Below, in pieces: positions 44,704 through 55,600 of a stretch of 64,000 nt of DNA. The notes below the pieces were generated by a model. The model did not search any database and was not told the DNA's origin. It saw only the letters and a list, made by a program, of their open reading frames with translations. The stretch's first letter is position 1. Every line of letters begins with the position of its first letter. The stretch is from NCBI RefSeq assembly GCF_900102745.1, contig NZ_FMZF01000007.1, positions 186,001-250,000 of the forward strand, written 5' to 3'. Source of the stretch: Geodermatophilus telluris. GTDB lineage: Bacteria > Actinomycetota > Actinomycetes > Mycobacteriales > Geodermatophilaceae. The translations under genes were made by a program, and so were the position numbers.

Positions 44704-45811
44704 GGCGGTCGAGGAGGTCCTCGCGCAGCTGCGCCGCGAGCCCGACGTCGAGGCGCCCGACCTGGTCGCCGTCGACGCCACCGACCGGCTGCTGCTCGAC
44801 ACCGCCGAGCGGCTCCCCGGGCAGCGGGTCGTGGTGGTCGACGACACCCACGGCGCACTCACGCTCGGGGCGGTCGCGGCCGGCGCCACCGACGTCCGGG
44901 TGCACCAGGACCTGCTGGTCGGGGAGCAGGCACTGGCCCGCAACGCCGCGCGCACCGGCCTCGCCGGCTCCTACCGGCACGGGGACCTCGACACCGCGCT
45001 GTTCGACGGCGCCACCCTCGTCCTGGCCAAGGCGCCCCGGGCCCTCGACGCGCTGCGCGAGCTCACCGAGCTGGCCGCCGCCGCGGCCGACCCCGGCGTC
45101 ACCGTGCTGGTCGGCGGCCGGGTCAAGCACATGACCCTCGGCATGAACGACGTGCTCGGCGCCGGGTTCACCGAGGTGTCGGCCACGCTCGCCCGGCAGA
45201 AGTCGCGCGTGCTGGTGGCGCGCGGGCCGCGCCCGGGCGTGCGGCCGACCTTCCCCCGCTGCCGCCACGACACCGCCCTCGGCCTCGACGTCTGCGCGCA
45301 CGGCGCCGCCTTCGCCGGCACCCGGGTCGACGAGGGCACCCGGCTGCTGCTCGCCGCCCTGCCCGCCGCCGCCCCCGGCGCCCGGACGGCGCTGGACCTC
45401 GGCTGCGGCACCGGGGTGCTGGCCGCCGCCCTCGCCCGCGCCCGCCCGGACGTCCACGTCACCGCGACCGACCAGTCGGCCGCCGCCGTCGCCTCGGCCC
45501 GGGCGACCCTGCGGCGCGCCGGGCTCGACCGGGTGGCGGTCCTCCGCGACGACGGCGCGGCGTCCCTGCCCGACGGCGGGCTGGACCTCGTCGTCTGCAA
45601 CCCGCCGTTCCACCTGGGCGCCGCCGTGGTCACCGCGGCCGCCGACCGGCTGTTCAGCGCCGCGGCGCGGGTGCTGCGCCCGGGCGGGGAGCTCTGGGCC
45701 GTGTGGAACAACCGGCTGCCGCACCGGGCGGCGCTGCGCCGGCTGGTCGGGCCCACCCGGGCGGCGGCGCACGACCGGCGCTACACCGTGAGCGTCTCGA
45801 CCCGGCGGTGA
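44696..45811 (+). CDS. RsmC/RlmG-type methyltransferase
   Basis: 371 residues. The N-terminal half is a degenerate methyltransferase-like domain (VVVVDDTHGALTLGAVAAGA). The C-terminal half is catalytic, with ALDLGCGTGVLAAALARARP, ATDQSAAAVASARATL and LVVCNPPFHLGAAVV. NPPF marks base N-methylation, and the two-domain layout is that of the 16S/23S rRNA guanine-N2 methyltransferases RsmC and RlmG. The target nucleotide is not certain. GTG 44696 overlaps the dehalogenase gene. Confidence 0.85.
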   Translation: MPEAVEEVLAQLRREPDVEAPDLVAVDATDRLLLDTAERLPGQRVVVVDDTHGALTLGAVAAGATDVRVHQDLLVGEQALARNAARTGLAGSYRHGDLDTALFDGATLVLAKAPRALDALRELTELAAAAADPGVTVLVGGRVKHMTLGMNDVLGAGFTEVSATLARQKSRVLVARGPRPGVRPTFPRCRHDTALGLDVCAHGAAFAGTRVDEGTRLLLAALPAAAPGARTALDLGCGTGVLAAALARARPDVHVTATDQSAAAVASARATLRRAGLDRVAVLRDDGAASLPDGGLDLVVCNPPFHLGAAVVTAAADRLFSAAARVLRPGGELWAVWNNRLPHRAALRRLVGPTRAAAHDRRYTVSVSTRR

Positions 45812-45858
45812 CCGAGGGCCCTGGTCGTGCTCCGCGCGGGGGGCCACGGTCGGGACGC

Positions 45859-46947
45859 ATGACGACGACCGAGACCCCGCCCGTCGACGCCACCACCGCC
45901 CTCTCCGAGCGTCTCCTGGAGGCGGTCACCGCCGGCCTGGAGCTGGCCGCCGTCCACCTGGGCAGCGAGCTCGGCTGGTACCGCGCGCTGGCCGACGCCC
46001 CGGCGACCGCCCCCGAGCTGGCCGCCCGCACCGGCACCGACGCCCGCTACGCCCGCGAGTGGCTCGAGCAGCAGGCCGTCACCGGGATCCTCACGGTCGA
46101 CGACGTCGCCGCCGCGCCCGACGAGCGGCGGTACGCGCTGCCCGCGGCGCACCGTCCCGTCCTCGTCGACCGCGACGACCTCGCCTTCGTGCCGCCGTTC
46201 GTGCACGCCGCGCTGGTGTTCACCCGCCAGGTGCCCCGGCTGCTGGAGGCCTACCGGACCGGCGGCGGGCTGTCCTGGGCCGAGATGGACGACGCCCGCG
46301 ACGCCCAGGCCGCCGCCAACCGCGCCTACTTCCTCGGCCCGATGGCGGCGGAGGACCTGCCGGCCGTGCCGGGGGTCGACGCGGCGCTGCGGGCCGGCGG
46401 CCGGGTGGCCGACGTCGGCTGCGGGATGGGCTGGTCGGCCGTCGGCACCGCCCGCGCGTACCCGCGGGCGCACGTGGACGGCTTCGACGTGGACGGGCCC
46501 TCGGTGGCGCAGGCCCGGCGCAACGCCGAGGAGCACGGGGTCGCCGACCGGGTGCGGTTCACCGAGGGGGACGCCGCGGAGGCGGGGGAGCCGGGCGGCT
46601 ACGACCTGGTCGCCGCGTTCGAGTGCGTGCACGACCTGGCCGACCCCGTGGCGGTGCTCGCCGCCATGCGCCGGATGGTCCGCCCGGGCGGCACCGTGCT
46701 CGTCGTCGACGAGCCGGTGGCCGAGCGGTTCACCGCCCCCGGCGACGGCGTCGAGCGGCTGATGTACGGCTACAGCCTCACCTGCTGCCTGCCCGACGGG
46801 CTTTCCACCCACCCCTCGGCCGGGACCGGGACGGTGATGCGGCCCGACACCCTGGCCGGCTACGCCCGGGCCGCCGGCTTCACCGGCCTCGACGTGGTGC
46901 CCGTCCCGCACGACGTCTTCCGGTTCTACCGGCTGCGGACCGGCTGA
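45859..46947 (+). CDS. SAM-dependent methyltransferase with N-terminal winged helix
   Basis: 362 residues, ATG 45859. [20 protein letters not shown] and [15 protein letters not shown] form a dimerising winged-helix domain. [40 protein letters not shown] and [19 protein letters not shown] form the SAM domain. C-terminal [20 protein letters not shown] resembles small-molecule methyltransferases seen widely in actinobacteria. Substrate unknown. Confidence 0.85.
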   Translation: MTTTETPPVDATTALSERLLEAVTAGLELAAVHLGSELGWYRALADAPATAPELAARTGTDARYAREWLEQQAVTGILTVDDVAAAPDERRYALPAAHRPVLVDRDDLAFVPPFVHAALVFTRQVPRLLEAYRTGGGLSWAEMDDARDAQAAANRAYFLGPMAAEDLPAVPGVDAALRAGGRVADVGCGMGWSAVGTARAYPRAHVDGFDVDGPSVAQARRNAEEHGVADRVRFTEGDAAEAGEPGGYDLVAAFECVHDLADPVAVLAAMRRMVRPGGTVLVVDEPVAERFTAPGDGVERLMYGYSLTCCLPDGLSTHPSAGTGTVMRPDTLAGYARAAGFTGLDVVPVPHDVFRFYRLRTG

Positions 46948-47092
46948 GCCCCGGCCGGACGGCGCACCGCACGTACCGGAACCAGGAAGGACACCCGGTC
47001 GTGCGCGATCCGGTGCGACTCCCGCCGGTCCCCGCCGATGGGAAGGGCACCGGCGCTGCGCTGCGCCGTCCACCGCGCTCCGGGAGAGCCCC

Positions 47093-48685
47093 ATGCCGCG
47101 CACCACCTGGTCCGACCGCCCCCTGGGCGTCAAGCTGTCCGCGCTGGTCGGAGCCGGGGCGCTCGCCCTCGGCGCGGTCACGCTCATCGCGGTGCAGGAG
47201 TTCTCCGGGGCGGGCGACCGCACCGACGTCCTGCTCGCCACCACCCACGCGACCGCGGAGGGACTCGGGGCGGACATGGTGCACGACGCCGTCCGCGCCG
47301 ACGTGCTCCAGGCGCTGCAGGCCGCCCAGGCCGGCCAGGTGCAGGACCACCGGGCGGCGCAGAGCGACCTCCGGGAGCACGCCGCGGCCCTGCGCGACCA
47401 CCTCGACGCGGTCGTCGCCGACGGCGTGGGCGGCGACGTCGACGCCGCCGTCGCCGCGGTGCGGCCGGCCGTGGACGACTACCTGGCCGCGGCCGACCAG
47501 GTCGTCACCGCGGCGGGTCAGGACGTCCGGGTGGCGCAGGCCGGCTACCCGCAGTTCCTCGCCGCCTTCACCGAGCTCGAGGACGAGCTCCCCACGGTCG
47601 GCGACGCGATCGGCCGGCGGGCCGAGGCGGCCGCGGAGGAGACCACCGGCCAGCTCGACTCGGCCGGGCCCCTCGTCCTCGCCGTCGCCGGGGCGGCCGT
47701 GCTCGTGCTCGGCCTGCTCGGCTGGGCGGTCACCCGCTCGGTCGTCGGCCCGCTGCGCCGGGTCGGGGCGGTCGTGGCCGCGATGGCCGAGGGCGACCTG
47801 CGGGGCTCCACCGGCGTCGCCAGCCGCGACGAGGTGGGCCGGATGGCCGTCGCGCTGGAGACCTCGATGGGGACCGTGCGGACCGTGCTGGCCACCATCG
47901 GCGACAGCTCCACCACGCTGGCCTCGGCCACCGAGGAGCTGTCGGCCTCGGCGCAGGACCTCGCCCGGCTGGCCGTGGCCTCCGCCGACCAGTCCGGCGT
48001 GGTCGCCGGCGCCGCCGAGCAGGTGTCGCAGAACGTGCAGACCGTGTCCGCCGGCTCGGAGGAGATGGGCGTCTCCATCCGCGAGATCGCGCAGAACGCC
48101 AGCGAGGTCGCGCGGGTCGCCGCGCACGCCGTCACCGTCGCCGACGCGACCACCACCACCGTCGCGAAGCTGGGCGAGTCGTCGCTGGAGATCGCCGGCG
48201 TCGTCAAGGTCATCACCTCGATCGCGGAGCAGACCAACCTGCTCGCGCTCAACGCCACCATCGAGGCGGCCCGCGCCGGTGAGGCCGGCAAGGGCTTCGC
48301 CGTGGTCGCGAACGAGGTCAAGGAGCTGGCCCAGGAGACGGCCAAGGCCACCCAGGACATCACCGCGCGGGTGCAGGCCATCCAGACCGACACCGAGGGC
48401 GCGGTCGCCGCGATCGGCGAGATCTCCTCGATCATCGGCCTGATCAACGACTCGCAGGGCACCATCGCCGCGGCGGTGGAGGAGCAGACGGCCACGACGA
48501 CGGAGATGAACCGCAACGTCACCGAGGCGGCGCTCTCGGCCGGCCGGATCGCCGAGAACATCCAGGCGGTCGCCGGCGCGGGCACCGCGACCACGCGCGC
48601 CATGGAGGACGCGCGGACGGCGATCGACGAGGTCGCCCGGCTGGCCGTCGACCTGCAGTCCTCGGTGGCGCACTTCCGCTGGTGA
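47093..48685 (+). CDS. Methyl-accepting chemotaxis protein
   Basis: 530 residues, ATG 47093. TM1 (about 13-34), an extracellular helical domain (35-195), TM2 (about 197-217, [20 protein letters not shown]), HAMP (about 218-270) and a signalling domain. The conserved tip reads [20 protein letters not shown] then [20 protein letters not shown]. No C-terminal CheR pentapeptide is seen. No che or flagellar genes are in the window. It must work with chemotaxis genes encoded elsewhere. Confidence 0.95.
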   Translation: MPRTTWSDRPLGVKLSALVGAGALALGAVTLIAVQEFSGAGDRTDVLLATTHATAEGLGADMVHDAVRADVLQALQAAQAGQVQDHRAAQSDLREHAAALRDHLDAVVADGVGGDVDAAVAAVRPAVDDYLAAADQVVTAAGQDVRVAQAGYPQFLAAFTELEDELPTVGDAIGRRAEAAAEETTGQLDSAGPLVLAVAGAAVLVLGLLGWAVTRSVVGPLRRVGAVVAAMAEGDLRGSTGVASRDEVGRMAVALETSMGTVRTVLATIGDSSTTLASATEELSASAQDLARLAVASADQSGVVAGAAEQVSQNVQTVSAGSEEMGVSIREIAQNASEVARVAAHAVTVADATTTTVAKLGESSLEIAGVVKVITSIAEQTNLLALNATIEAARAGEAGKGFAVVANEVKELAQETAKATQDITARVQAIQTDTEGAVAAIGEISSIIGLINDSQGTIAAAVEEQTATTTEMNRNVTEAALSAGRIAENIQAVAGAGTATTRAMEDARTAIDEVARLAVDLQSSVAHFRW

Positions 48686-48711
48686 GCCCCGTCCCCTCCC
48701 GGGGTGCCGGG

Positions 48712-49032
48712 TCAGGGCGGGCCGGTCCCCGTCTCCTCGTCGGAGGTCAGGGTCAGGGTGGAGGAGTGGGCGGCAGAGGGTCCCGAGACCTCCCCGTGGT
48801 CCCGGACCGGCGCCTGGCCGGCGGGCCACACCTCGACCGCCCGGAAGGGGTGGCCGTCCTGCTCGGCGGCCTCGGCGGTGAACGCCACCGGCTGCCCCGC
48901 GTCGAGGGTCCGGTACCCGGCGACGAGGACGGCCGAGAAGTGCACCCAGCAGCCACCGGGGGTGTCGGCCGAGTCGACGACGCCCCACCCCTCCTCGGCG
49001 TGCCACACGCGGACGGTGCCGAGCGACGTCAC
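48712..49032 (-). CDS. Cold-shock-domain-like protein
   Basis: 106 residues, GTG 49030-49032. LGTVRVWHAEEGWGVVDSAD, WVHFSAV and GQPVAFTAEAAEQDG follow the beta-barrel order of CspA, but the RNP1 aromatic motif (KGFGFI) is changed to EGWGVV and the C-terminal 35 residues are unrelated. Single-stranded RNA or DNA binding is plausible though weakened. Such divergent CSD proteins are common in actinobacteria. Confidence 0.75.
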   Translation of the reverse strand: MTSLGTVRVWHAEEGWGVVDSADTPGGCWVHFSAVLVAGYRTLDAGQPVAFTAEAAEQDGHPFRAVEVWPAGQAPVRDHGEVSGPSAAHSSTLTLTSDEETGTGPP

Positions 49033-49101
49033 GCACCCATCGTCGCGCAGCCGGCTCGCGGGGTGCTGGTGCCGGGTCGCCGGGGCGACCACCCTGTCGG
49101 C

Positions 49102-49581
49102 ATGAGGACGACGCGCCGCACCCCGTCCCGCCTGCGCCGGGCCCTGCCGTGGATCGGCGCGACCCTCGCGGTGCAGGGCGCCGTCGCCGTCGCGGGCCTG
49201 GTGTGGTCGCTGCGCGCGGACGAGGGTGACGACCGCTCCGCCGTCGTCCGGCGGGTGCGCGTGATGGGCGGCGCGCAGCTCCGGCCGCGGAACCCGGCGC
49301 TGTCGCGGGTCGGCCTGGACGTCGTCATGGCCGGTGGCGAGGTCGACCTGACCGGGCTGGCGCCGGTGCCGGGCGGTGTCGACGTCACCGTCCGCGCGGT
49401 GATGGGCGGCGCCGCGGTGCGGGTGCCGCCGGGCTGGCGGGTGTGGTCCGGGACGCGCGCCGTCGCCGGCGGGGTCGGGCTGGCACCCGGAGTGCGGCGC
49501 ACCGACGACCCACGGGACGCCGACCTGCGGCTGCACGGGTGGGCCGTGATGGGCGGCGTCGGCGTCGAGACCCCGTCCTGA
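49102..49581 (+). CDS. Membrane protein with LiaF-like C-terminal domain
   Basis: 159 residues, ATG 49102. One N-terminal membrane helix (ALPWIGATLAVQGAVAVAGL) and a beta-rich tail with repeated 'VMGG' turns (RVMGGAQLRP, AVMGGAAVRVP, AVMGGVGVETPS) and VPPGWRV. These repeats resemble the LiaF/YvqF cell-envelope-stress domain. No LiaRS genes are adjacent. Function is not assigned. Confidence 0.65.
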   Translation: MRTTRRTPSRLRRALPWIGATLAVQGAVAVAGLVWSLRADEGDDRSAVVRRVRVMGGAQLRPRNPALSRVGLDVVMAGGEVDLTGLAPVPGGVDVTVRAVMGGAAVRVPPGWRVWSGTRAVAGGVGLAPGVRRTDDPRDADLRLHGWAVMGGVGVETPS

Positions 49582-49590
49582 CCGCGCCGC

Positions 49591-50496
49591 TCAGCAGAAG
49601 CCGGGCGTGCCCAGCCAGGCGACCTCGGCCGGCGGGACGTCGTCGCGCAGCACGGTGCCCTCGATGAGGCCGTAGGGCCGGTCGTCGGCGTGGTAGACGA
49701 GCGTCTCGTCCTCGCCGGGGGTGTTGGACAGGCCGAACGCCGAGAGGTCCTGCAGGAAGTGGTGCCGGTTGGGCATCGACATCCGCACCTCGGCGACGTC
49801 GGCGAACCGCTCGAGCACCGCCTCGCCCATCGCGTACAGCGTCTGCTGCAGCGCGAGGGAGTGGGTGGCGGCGAACGTCTCGAGCAGCGTGGTGCGGACG
49901 GCGGCGAAACGGGCGTCCCAGTCGAGGTCGGTGCCGGTGTAGCGCCAGCGGGCGGTCACCGCGGTGGCCAGGACGCGGTCGCGGGTCTCGGCCAGGGTCG
50001 TGTAGCGGTCCCGCGGGAAGCCCGAGAATTCCGAGCCGGTGGTCTTGAGGACGACGAGGTCGCCGAGCCCGGCGAGCACGTGCACGTCGTCGCCGTCGGC
50101 CGTGACCACCGCCGTCCGCACCTCCCCGCCGGGCCGCCGGAACGCGTGCTCGTGCGGCCGGCCGCCGACGGCGATCCGCTCCCAGCCGTAGGACTCCACC
50201 GCCACCCGGGCGCCGGTGATCCACCCGTAGGAGCCGGCCAGGTGGCGGGCCAGCCGCAGCCCGAAGGCCTCGGGGGAGCCGACGCCCTCGCGCGCGAAGG
50301 CGAACACGGTGTTCTTCTGCGCGTCGGTGGTGAGCACGTGCGCGTTGTCGCCGCGGGTGTGCGCGGCCGCGAAGTCCCCGCGCAGGCTGGTGCTGACGTT
50401 CAGGTCCACCAGCTCGTGGCGGGGGGAGCTGCGGTCGACCGCGACGACGCGGACCTCCGCCTTCCCGTACTGGTTGGGTCCGAGCACGATCGCCAT
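49591..50496 (-). CDS. Urate oxidase (uricase)
   Basis: 301 residues, ATG 50494-50496. LGPNQYGKAEVRVV, TTDAQKNTVFAFA (catalytic Lys/Thr region), LKTTGSEFSGFPRDRYTTL and MPNRHHFLQDLS are uricase signatures. It converts urate to 5-hydroxyisourate with oxygen, cofactor-free. It is last in the uraD-uraH-uricase operon, 25 bp after uraH... read leftward, uricase is actually upstream-most by position 50496 only of itself; transcription runs uraD, uraH, uricase. Confidence 0.95.
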   Translation of the reverse strand: MAIVLGPNQYGKAEVRVVAVDRSSPRHELVDLNVSTSLRGDFAAAHTRGDNAHVLTTDAQKNTVFAFAREGVGSPEAFGLRLARHLAGSYGWITGARVAVESYGWERIAVGGRPHEHAFRRPGGEVRTAVVTADGDDVHVLAGLGDLVVLKTTGSEFSGFPRDRYTTLAETRDRVLATAVTARWRYTGTDLDWDARFAAVRTTLLETFAATHSLALQQTLYAMGEAVLERFADVAEVRMSMPNRHHFLQDLSAFGLSNTPGEDETLVYHADDRPYGLIEGTVLRDDVPPAEVAWLGTPGFC

Positions 50497-50521
50497 GCGG
50501 CGCACTGTTGCACGTGGAACG

Positions 50522-50839
50522 TCAGCTGCCCCGGTAGGTCGAGTAGGCGAAGGGTGACAGCAGCAGCGGCACGTGGTGGTGCTCCGCGGGCGCGGTGACG
50601 GCGAAGGTCAGCGTCACCTCCGGCCAGAAGGCGGCCACCTCCCGGTCCGCGAACCACGGGCCCGTGGCGAACACCAGCCGGTGCGGCCCGGCGACGGTGG
50701 CCTCCTCGGTCAGCCGGCAGCGGCCGTCGGCGTCGGTGCTGCCCTCGGCGAGCAGCTCGTCCCCCGCGTACAGCCGGACGGCGACCCCCGCGGCCGGCCG
50801 CCCGGCGACGGCGTCGAGCACGTGCGTCGACACACTCAC
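50522..50839 (-). CDS. uraH: 5-hydroxyisourate hydrolase
   Basis: 105 residues, transthyretin-like. VSVSTHVLDAVAGRPAAGVA, LTFAVTAPAEHHHVPLLLSP and the C-terminal YRGS are the HIUase hallmarks. It opens the ring made by uricase to give OHCU. GTG 50837-50839 overlaps the uraD stop by four bases, so the two are coupled. Confidence 0.95.
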   Translation of the reverse strand: MSVSTHVLDAVAGRPAAGVAVRLYAGDELLAEGSTDADGRCRLTEEATVAGPHRLVFATGPWFADREVAAFWPEVTLTFAVTAPAEHHHVPLLLSPFAYSTYRGS

Positions 50840-51333
50840 GACACCAGCTCCCGCACCCGCAGCTCGGTGATCTGCGCCAGCTGCTCGACGACCTCGGCGC
50901 GCTCGGCGTCCTCGTCGTTGCCCAGCCGGCGGCGCAGCTCGGCCAGCAGCTCCTCCGGCGACCGCCCGGCCGCGCGGATCAGGTAGACGCGCCCGAAGCG
51001 CTCCTCGTAGGCGCGGTTGCCCTCGACCAGGGCAGCCAGGGTGGCGTCGTCCGCCCCGCCCACCGACGCCTGCTCGCGGCGGGAGGCCGCCGCCTCGGCC
51101 GAGTCGCCCGCCACCCGCTCGCCGATCCGCGGGTGCGCGGCCAGCGCGAGCTCCACCTCGTCCCACGGCAGCGCGCGGGCCACCTCGCCGGCGCGGCGGA
51201 CGAGGGTGTCGGCGTCGGGGAAGGGCCGCGCGGCGACCAGCCCGGCGGCGAACCGGGGCGCGGCGTTGCAGGCGCGCAGGGCCTCGACCGCGGCGTCCGC
51301 CGGCCGGCCGTTGAACTCGTCGAGGCGGGACAC
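50836..51333 (-). CDS. uraD: OHCU decarboxylase
   Basis: 165 residues, GTG 51331-51333. LALAAHPRIGERV with the catalytic His, EQASVGGADDATLAALVEGN and YEERFGRVYLIRAAGRSPEE match UraD. It decarboxylates OHCU to S-allantoin, completing the three-step urate pathway with the two genes downstream. Divergent from the DUF6986 gene across about 40 bp. Confidence 0.95.
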   Translation of the reverse strand: MSRLDEFNGRPADAAVEALRACNAAPRFAAGLVAARPFPDADTLVRRAGEVARALPWDEVELALAAHPRIGERVAGDSAEAAASRREQASVGGADDATLAALVEGNRAYEERFGRVYLIRAAGRSPEELLAELRRRLGNDEDAERAEVVEQLAQITELRVRELVS

Positions 51334-51373
51334 GGTGACAGGATGGCAGCCCGGCCGGCCGAGGGAGGGTGCG

Positions 51374-52573
51374 TTGCTCGACGACGCCGTGTACGCCGAG
51401 CTCGACCGGCGGCTCGCCCCGGTCGACGCCGCGCGGCGGGCGGCCTACCCGGGCGAGCGCCCCCGCCGCCAGCCGGTGCACACCTGCTACGTGCCGGCCG
51501 ACGCCGTGGTCCCCGGCGTGGCCGCCGCGTGGGGTGCCGCGGCGCTGGCGGCGCTGGACGAGCACGGCCTGCCCGACCTCGGGTACCCGGCCGCGCTGCT
51601 GGCGGAGGTGCTGCCGCGGGTGCGCGCCAAGCTCGCCGCCGAGCCGGTCGAGGACCTGCGGGTCGACGCCGAGGACGGCTACCGCGGCGGGCCCGGGGAC
51701 GAGGACGACGACGTCCGGCGCGCCGCGGCCGCCGTCGCCGCCGACCTCGCCGCCGGCACCGCCCCGCCGTCGGTCGGCATCCGCGCGAAGTCGCTGGAGG
51801 ACCCCACCCGCCGCCGCGGCGTCCGCTCCCTCGACCTGTTCCTGGACGCCCTCGGCGCGGCCCGGGCGGTGGTCACCCTGCCCAAGGTGACCGCCGTCGA
51901 GCAGGTGCGCGCCCTCCTGCCGGTGCTCGACGCGCTGCAGGCCGCGCACGGCGTCGCGCTCGACCTGGAGCTGCAGGTGGAGACGCCGCAGGCGGTGCTC
52001 GGGGCCGACGGCGCGGTGACCCTCGCGCGGATGGTGCACGCCGCCGGCCCGCGGCTGACCGGGCTGCACTTCGGCACCTACGACTACACCGCCTCCCTCG
52101 GCATCGCCGCGGCCCACCAGGCCTCCGACCACCCGGCCGCCGACCTCGCCAAGCAGCTGGCGCAGGTCGCCGTCGCCGGTACCGGGGCGCACGCCGTCGA
52201 CGGGTCGACCAACGTGCTGCCCGTCGGGCCGCGGGAGCAGGTGCACGCCGGCTGGCGGGTGCACGCCGACCTGGTCCGCCGGGCGCTGGTGCGCGGCCTC
52301 CACCAGGGGTGGGACCTGCACCCCGCGCAGCTGGTCACCCGCTACACGGCCACCTACGCGTTCTTCCGCGGGGCGCTGCCGGCCGCGGCCGCGCGGCTGG
52401 CCGCCTACGCCGCGCGGGCCGACGCCGGCGTGCTCGACGAGCCGGCCACCGCCCGCGCGCTGGCCGGGGTGGTGCTGCGCGGCCTGGACTGCGGCGCGGT
52501 GGACGACGGCGAGGTGGCCGCCGCGACCGGACTCGACCGGGTGACGCTGGACGGGCTGGCGGGTCGCGGCTGA
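51374..52573 (+). CDS. DUF6986-type HpcH/HpaI aldolase-like protein
   Basis: 399 residues from TTG 51374, selected because GAGGGAGGG lies just upstream. LRVDAEDGYRGGPGDEDDDV, VGIRAKSLEDPTRRRGVRSL, VVTLPKVTAVEQVRALLPVL, LELQVETPQAV and GLHFGTYDYTASLGI recall the TIM-barrel citrate-lyase/aldolase superfamily, with acidic metal ligands. Actinobacterial homologues sit next to urate or allantoin genes, as here. A role in purine-ring catabolism is therefore inferred; the reaction is unknown. Confidence 0.75.
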   Translation: MLDDAVYAELDRRLAPVDAARRAAYPGERPRRQPVHTCYVPADAVVPGVAAAWGAAALAALDEHGLPDLGYPAALLAEVLPRVRAKLAAEPVEDLRVDAEDGYRGGPGDEDDDVRRAAAAVAADLAAGTAPPSVGIRAKSLEDPTRRRGVRSLDLFLDALGAARAVVTLPKVTAVEQVRALLPVLDALQAAHGVALDLELQVETPQAVLGADGAVTLARMVHAAGPRLTGLHFGTYDYTASLGIAAAHQASDHPAADLAKQLAQVAVAGTGAHAVDGSTNVLPVGPREQVHAGWRVHADLVRRALVRGLHQGWDLHPAQLVTRYTATYAFFRGALPAAAARLAAYAARADAGVLDEPATARALAGVVLRGLDCGAVDDGEVAAATGLDRVTLDGLAGRG

Positions 52574-52662
52574 CGCCCGGCGCCGCGGGCAACCCCCGGC
52601 TGCGCCTAGGCTGCTCCCGTGATGGGGCGGTGACGGGGCAGGGGGCCACCCCGGAGGCCACC

Positions 52663-55600
52663 ATGCCCGCCCTGGTGCGCACGGTCGACTGGGCGGCCAC
52701 CCCCCTGGGCCCCGAGAGCGGCTGGCCGCAGAGCCTGCGCACCGCGCTGTCGATCTGCCTGGACTCGCGCTTCCCGATGCTGGTGTGGTGGGGCGGCGAG
52801 CTGGTCCAGTTCTACAACGACGCCTACCTGCCCCTGCTCGGCACCAAGCACCCCCGTTCGCTCGGCCAGGGCGCCGCCGAGTGCTGGGCCGAGGCCTGGG
52901 ACGACCTGGGGCCCCTCGCCCGGCAGGTGCTCGACGGCGGAGGCGCCACCTACTCGCAGGACCAGCTGCTCTTCCTCCGGCGGCACGGCTACGTGGAGGA
53001 GTCCTACTGGACCTTCTCCTACAGCCCCGTGACCGACGAGAGCGGTGACGTCGGCGGCGTCTTCATCGCGGTCAACGACACGACCGCGCAGGTGCTGGGG
53101 GACCGCCGGCTGCGCGCGCTGCGCGACCTCGGCGAGCTCTCCACCGCCCCGGTGGGCAGCGAGGCCGAGGCCTGCCGGGCCGTCGTCGACGTCCTGGCCG
53201 CCCACCGCGCCGACCTGCCCTTCGCCGTGGCCCTGCTGCGCACGGCCGGCGGCGCGTTGGAGGTGGCCGGCACCGCGGGTGTCACCGACCCCGCGGTCGT
53301 CCGGCGTGACGACCTCGGCGCCGCCGTCGAGCGGGTCGCGGCGGGCGGTCGCAGTGAGGTCGTGTCCGGGCTGCGCGAGCACGCGGGGGACCGCCTCGCC
53401 GCGGTTCCCGTCGGCGACCTGCGGCCCGACCGCGCCGTCGTCCTCCCGATCACCACGGCGGCGGCGGCCGACACGGCCGGCGTCCTCGTCCTGGGGGTCA
53501 ACCCCTACCGCGCGCTGGACACCGACTACCGCGGCTTCACCGAGCTCGTCGCCGGGCACGTGTCCACCGCCGTCAGCGACGCGCAGGCCTACCTCGCCGA
53601 GCGCCGCCGCGCGGAGGCGCTCGCCGAGCTCGACCGCGCCAAGACCGACTTCTTCAGCAACGTCAGCCACGAGTTCCGCACCCCGCTGACGCTGATCATG
53701 GGACCGGTCGCCGAGCTCCGGTCCTCCCCGGTGGCGGCCGCCGACGCCCGGGTGGCGCAGGAGCTGGAGGTCGTCGAGCGCAACGCGCTGCGGCTGCAGA
53801 AGCTGGTCAACACCCTGCTCGACTTCTCGCGACTGCAGGCCGGCCGGATCGAGGCCCGCTTCGAGCCGGTCGACCTCGCCGCGGTCACCGCCGAGCTGGC
53901 CAGCGTCTTCCGCTCGGCCTTCGACCGCGCCGGCCTGACGCTCACCGTCGACTGCCCGCCGCTGTCCCGGCCGGTGCACGTCGACCGGGACATGTGGGAG
54001 AAGGTCGTCCTCAACCTGCTCTCCAACGCCCTGAAGTTCACCTTCACCGGCGGGGTCACGGTGCGGCTGCGCGAGGAGGCCGGCGGGGACGGTGGCGGGG
54101 ACGGCGCCGCCGTGCTCACCGTCGCCGACACCGGCACCGGCATCCCCGCCGCGGAGCTGCCCCGGCTGTTCGAGCGCTTCACCCGGGTCTCCGGTGCCCG
54201 GGCGCGGTCGGGCGAGGGCAGCGGCATCGGCCTGGCCATGGTGCGCGAGCTGGTCGCGCTGCACGGCGGCACGATCGACGTCGAGAGCACGCCCGACGTC
54301 GGCACCGCGTTCACCGTCGTGCTGCCCACCGGCACCGGCCACCTGCCGGCCGACCGGCTCGCCGCGGCGGTGCCCGAGGCGCCCGCCGTCTCCGCGGCCG
54401 CCGGTCCCTACGTCACCGAGGCGCTGCGCTGGCTGCCCGGGGGAGAGGGCGCGGCCGCCGCGCCGGAGACCGTCCCGGCCCGCGCCGGCCGGGTGCTCGT
54501 GGCCGACGACAACGCCGACATGCGCGACTACGTCGTGCGGCTGCTGTCCCCGGTGCACCGCGTCCAGGCCGTCGCCGACGGGCAGGCCGCGCTCGAGGCG
54601 GCGCAGGCCGACCCGCCCGACCTGGTCGTCAGCGACGTGATGATGCCGCGCCTGGACGGCGTCGGGCTGCTGGCCGCGCTGCGCGGCGACCCGCGCACCG
54701 CCCGCGTGCCCGTCGTCCTGCTGTCGGCCCGCGCCGGGCAGGAGGCGGCGGTGGAGGGCCTGGCCGCCGGCGCCGACGACTACCTGGTCAAGCCGTTCTC
54801 CGCGCAGGAGCTGCTCGCCCGCGTGGACGCCCACCTGCAGCTGGGCCGCGCCCGCCGCGCGGCCGAGCAGCGCTTCACCGCCATGGCCGACCTCGCGCCG
54901 GCGCTGATCTGGGTGGCCGACGGCGAGGGCCGCCGGGTGTTCCTCAACGCCGGCTGGAGCGCCTTCACCGGCCGCCCGGCCGAGGAGGAGCGGGGCGAGG
55001 GCTGGCGCGAGGGCCTGCACCCGCAGGACCGCGACCGCTACGCCCGGACGGTGGCGGCGGCGCTGCAGCGCGGCGAGGGGTGGGAGGTCGAGTTCCGGCT
55101 GCGCCGGGCCGACGGCGCGCACCACTGGCTGCTCGAGCGCGGCGCGCCCATCGGCGGGGACCCGCGGCAGGGCGCCGTCGGCAGCTGCACCGACATCAAC
55201 GCCCGCTACCGCGAGACCGAGCGGCAGACGCTGCTCGCCGAGGTGGGCACCGCGCTGGACCGGGAGACCGAGGTGGAGGGCCAGCTGGCCGGCCTGGCCC
55301 GGCTGCTGGTCGAGCGGCGGCTGGCCGACGCCTGCACCGTCCGCCTGGTCGGCGACGACGGCCGGCTGCGCTACGTGGGCCACGCCGGCCTCGACGGCGA
55401 CCCCGCGGAGGCGCCCGCCGGCCTCGAGCCGCACGGCGGGCTGGGCCGGGTCGTCCTCGACACCGGCGAGTCGCAGCTGCGGCCGCGGCTGGACGGGCGC
55501 GGCGACACCGGCGTCCGGCTGGACCTGAGCTCGGCGCTGGCCGTGCCGCTGTCGGTCCGCGGCGCCGTCCGCGCCGTGCTGGCCCTGGGCCGCCGCGAGG

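Noticed and set aside
50505-50521. TTGCACGTGGAAC before uricase, resembling the CACGTG palindrome at 464-497
   Set aside because: It is not symmetrical beyond the core and lies in a short intra-operon gap, so I could not support an operator.
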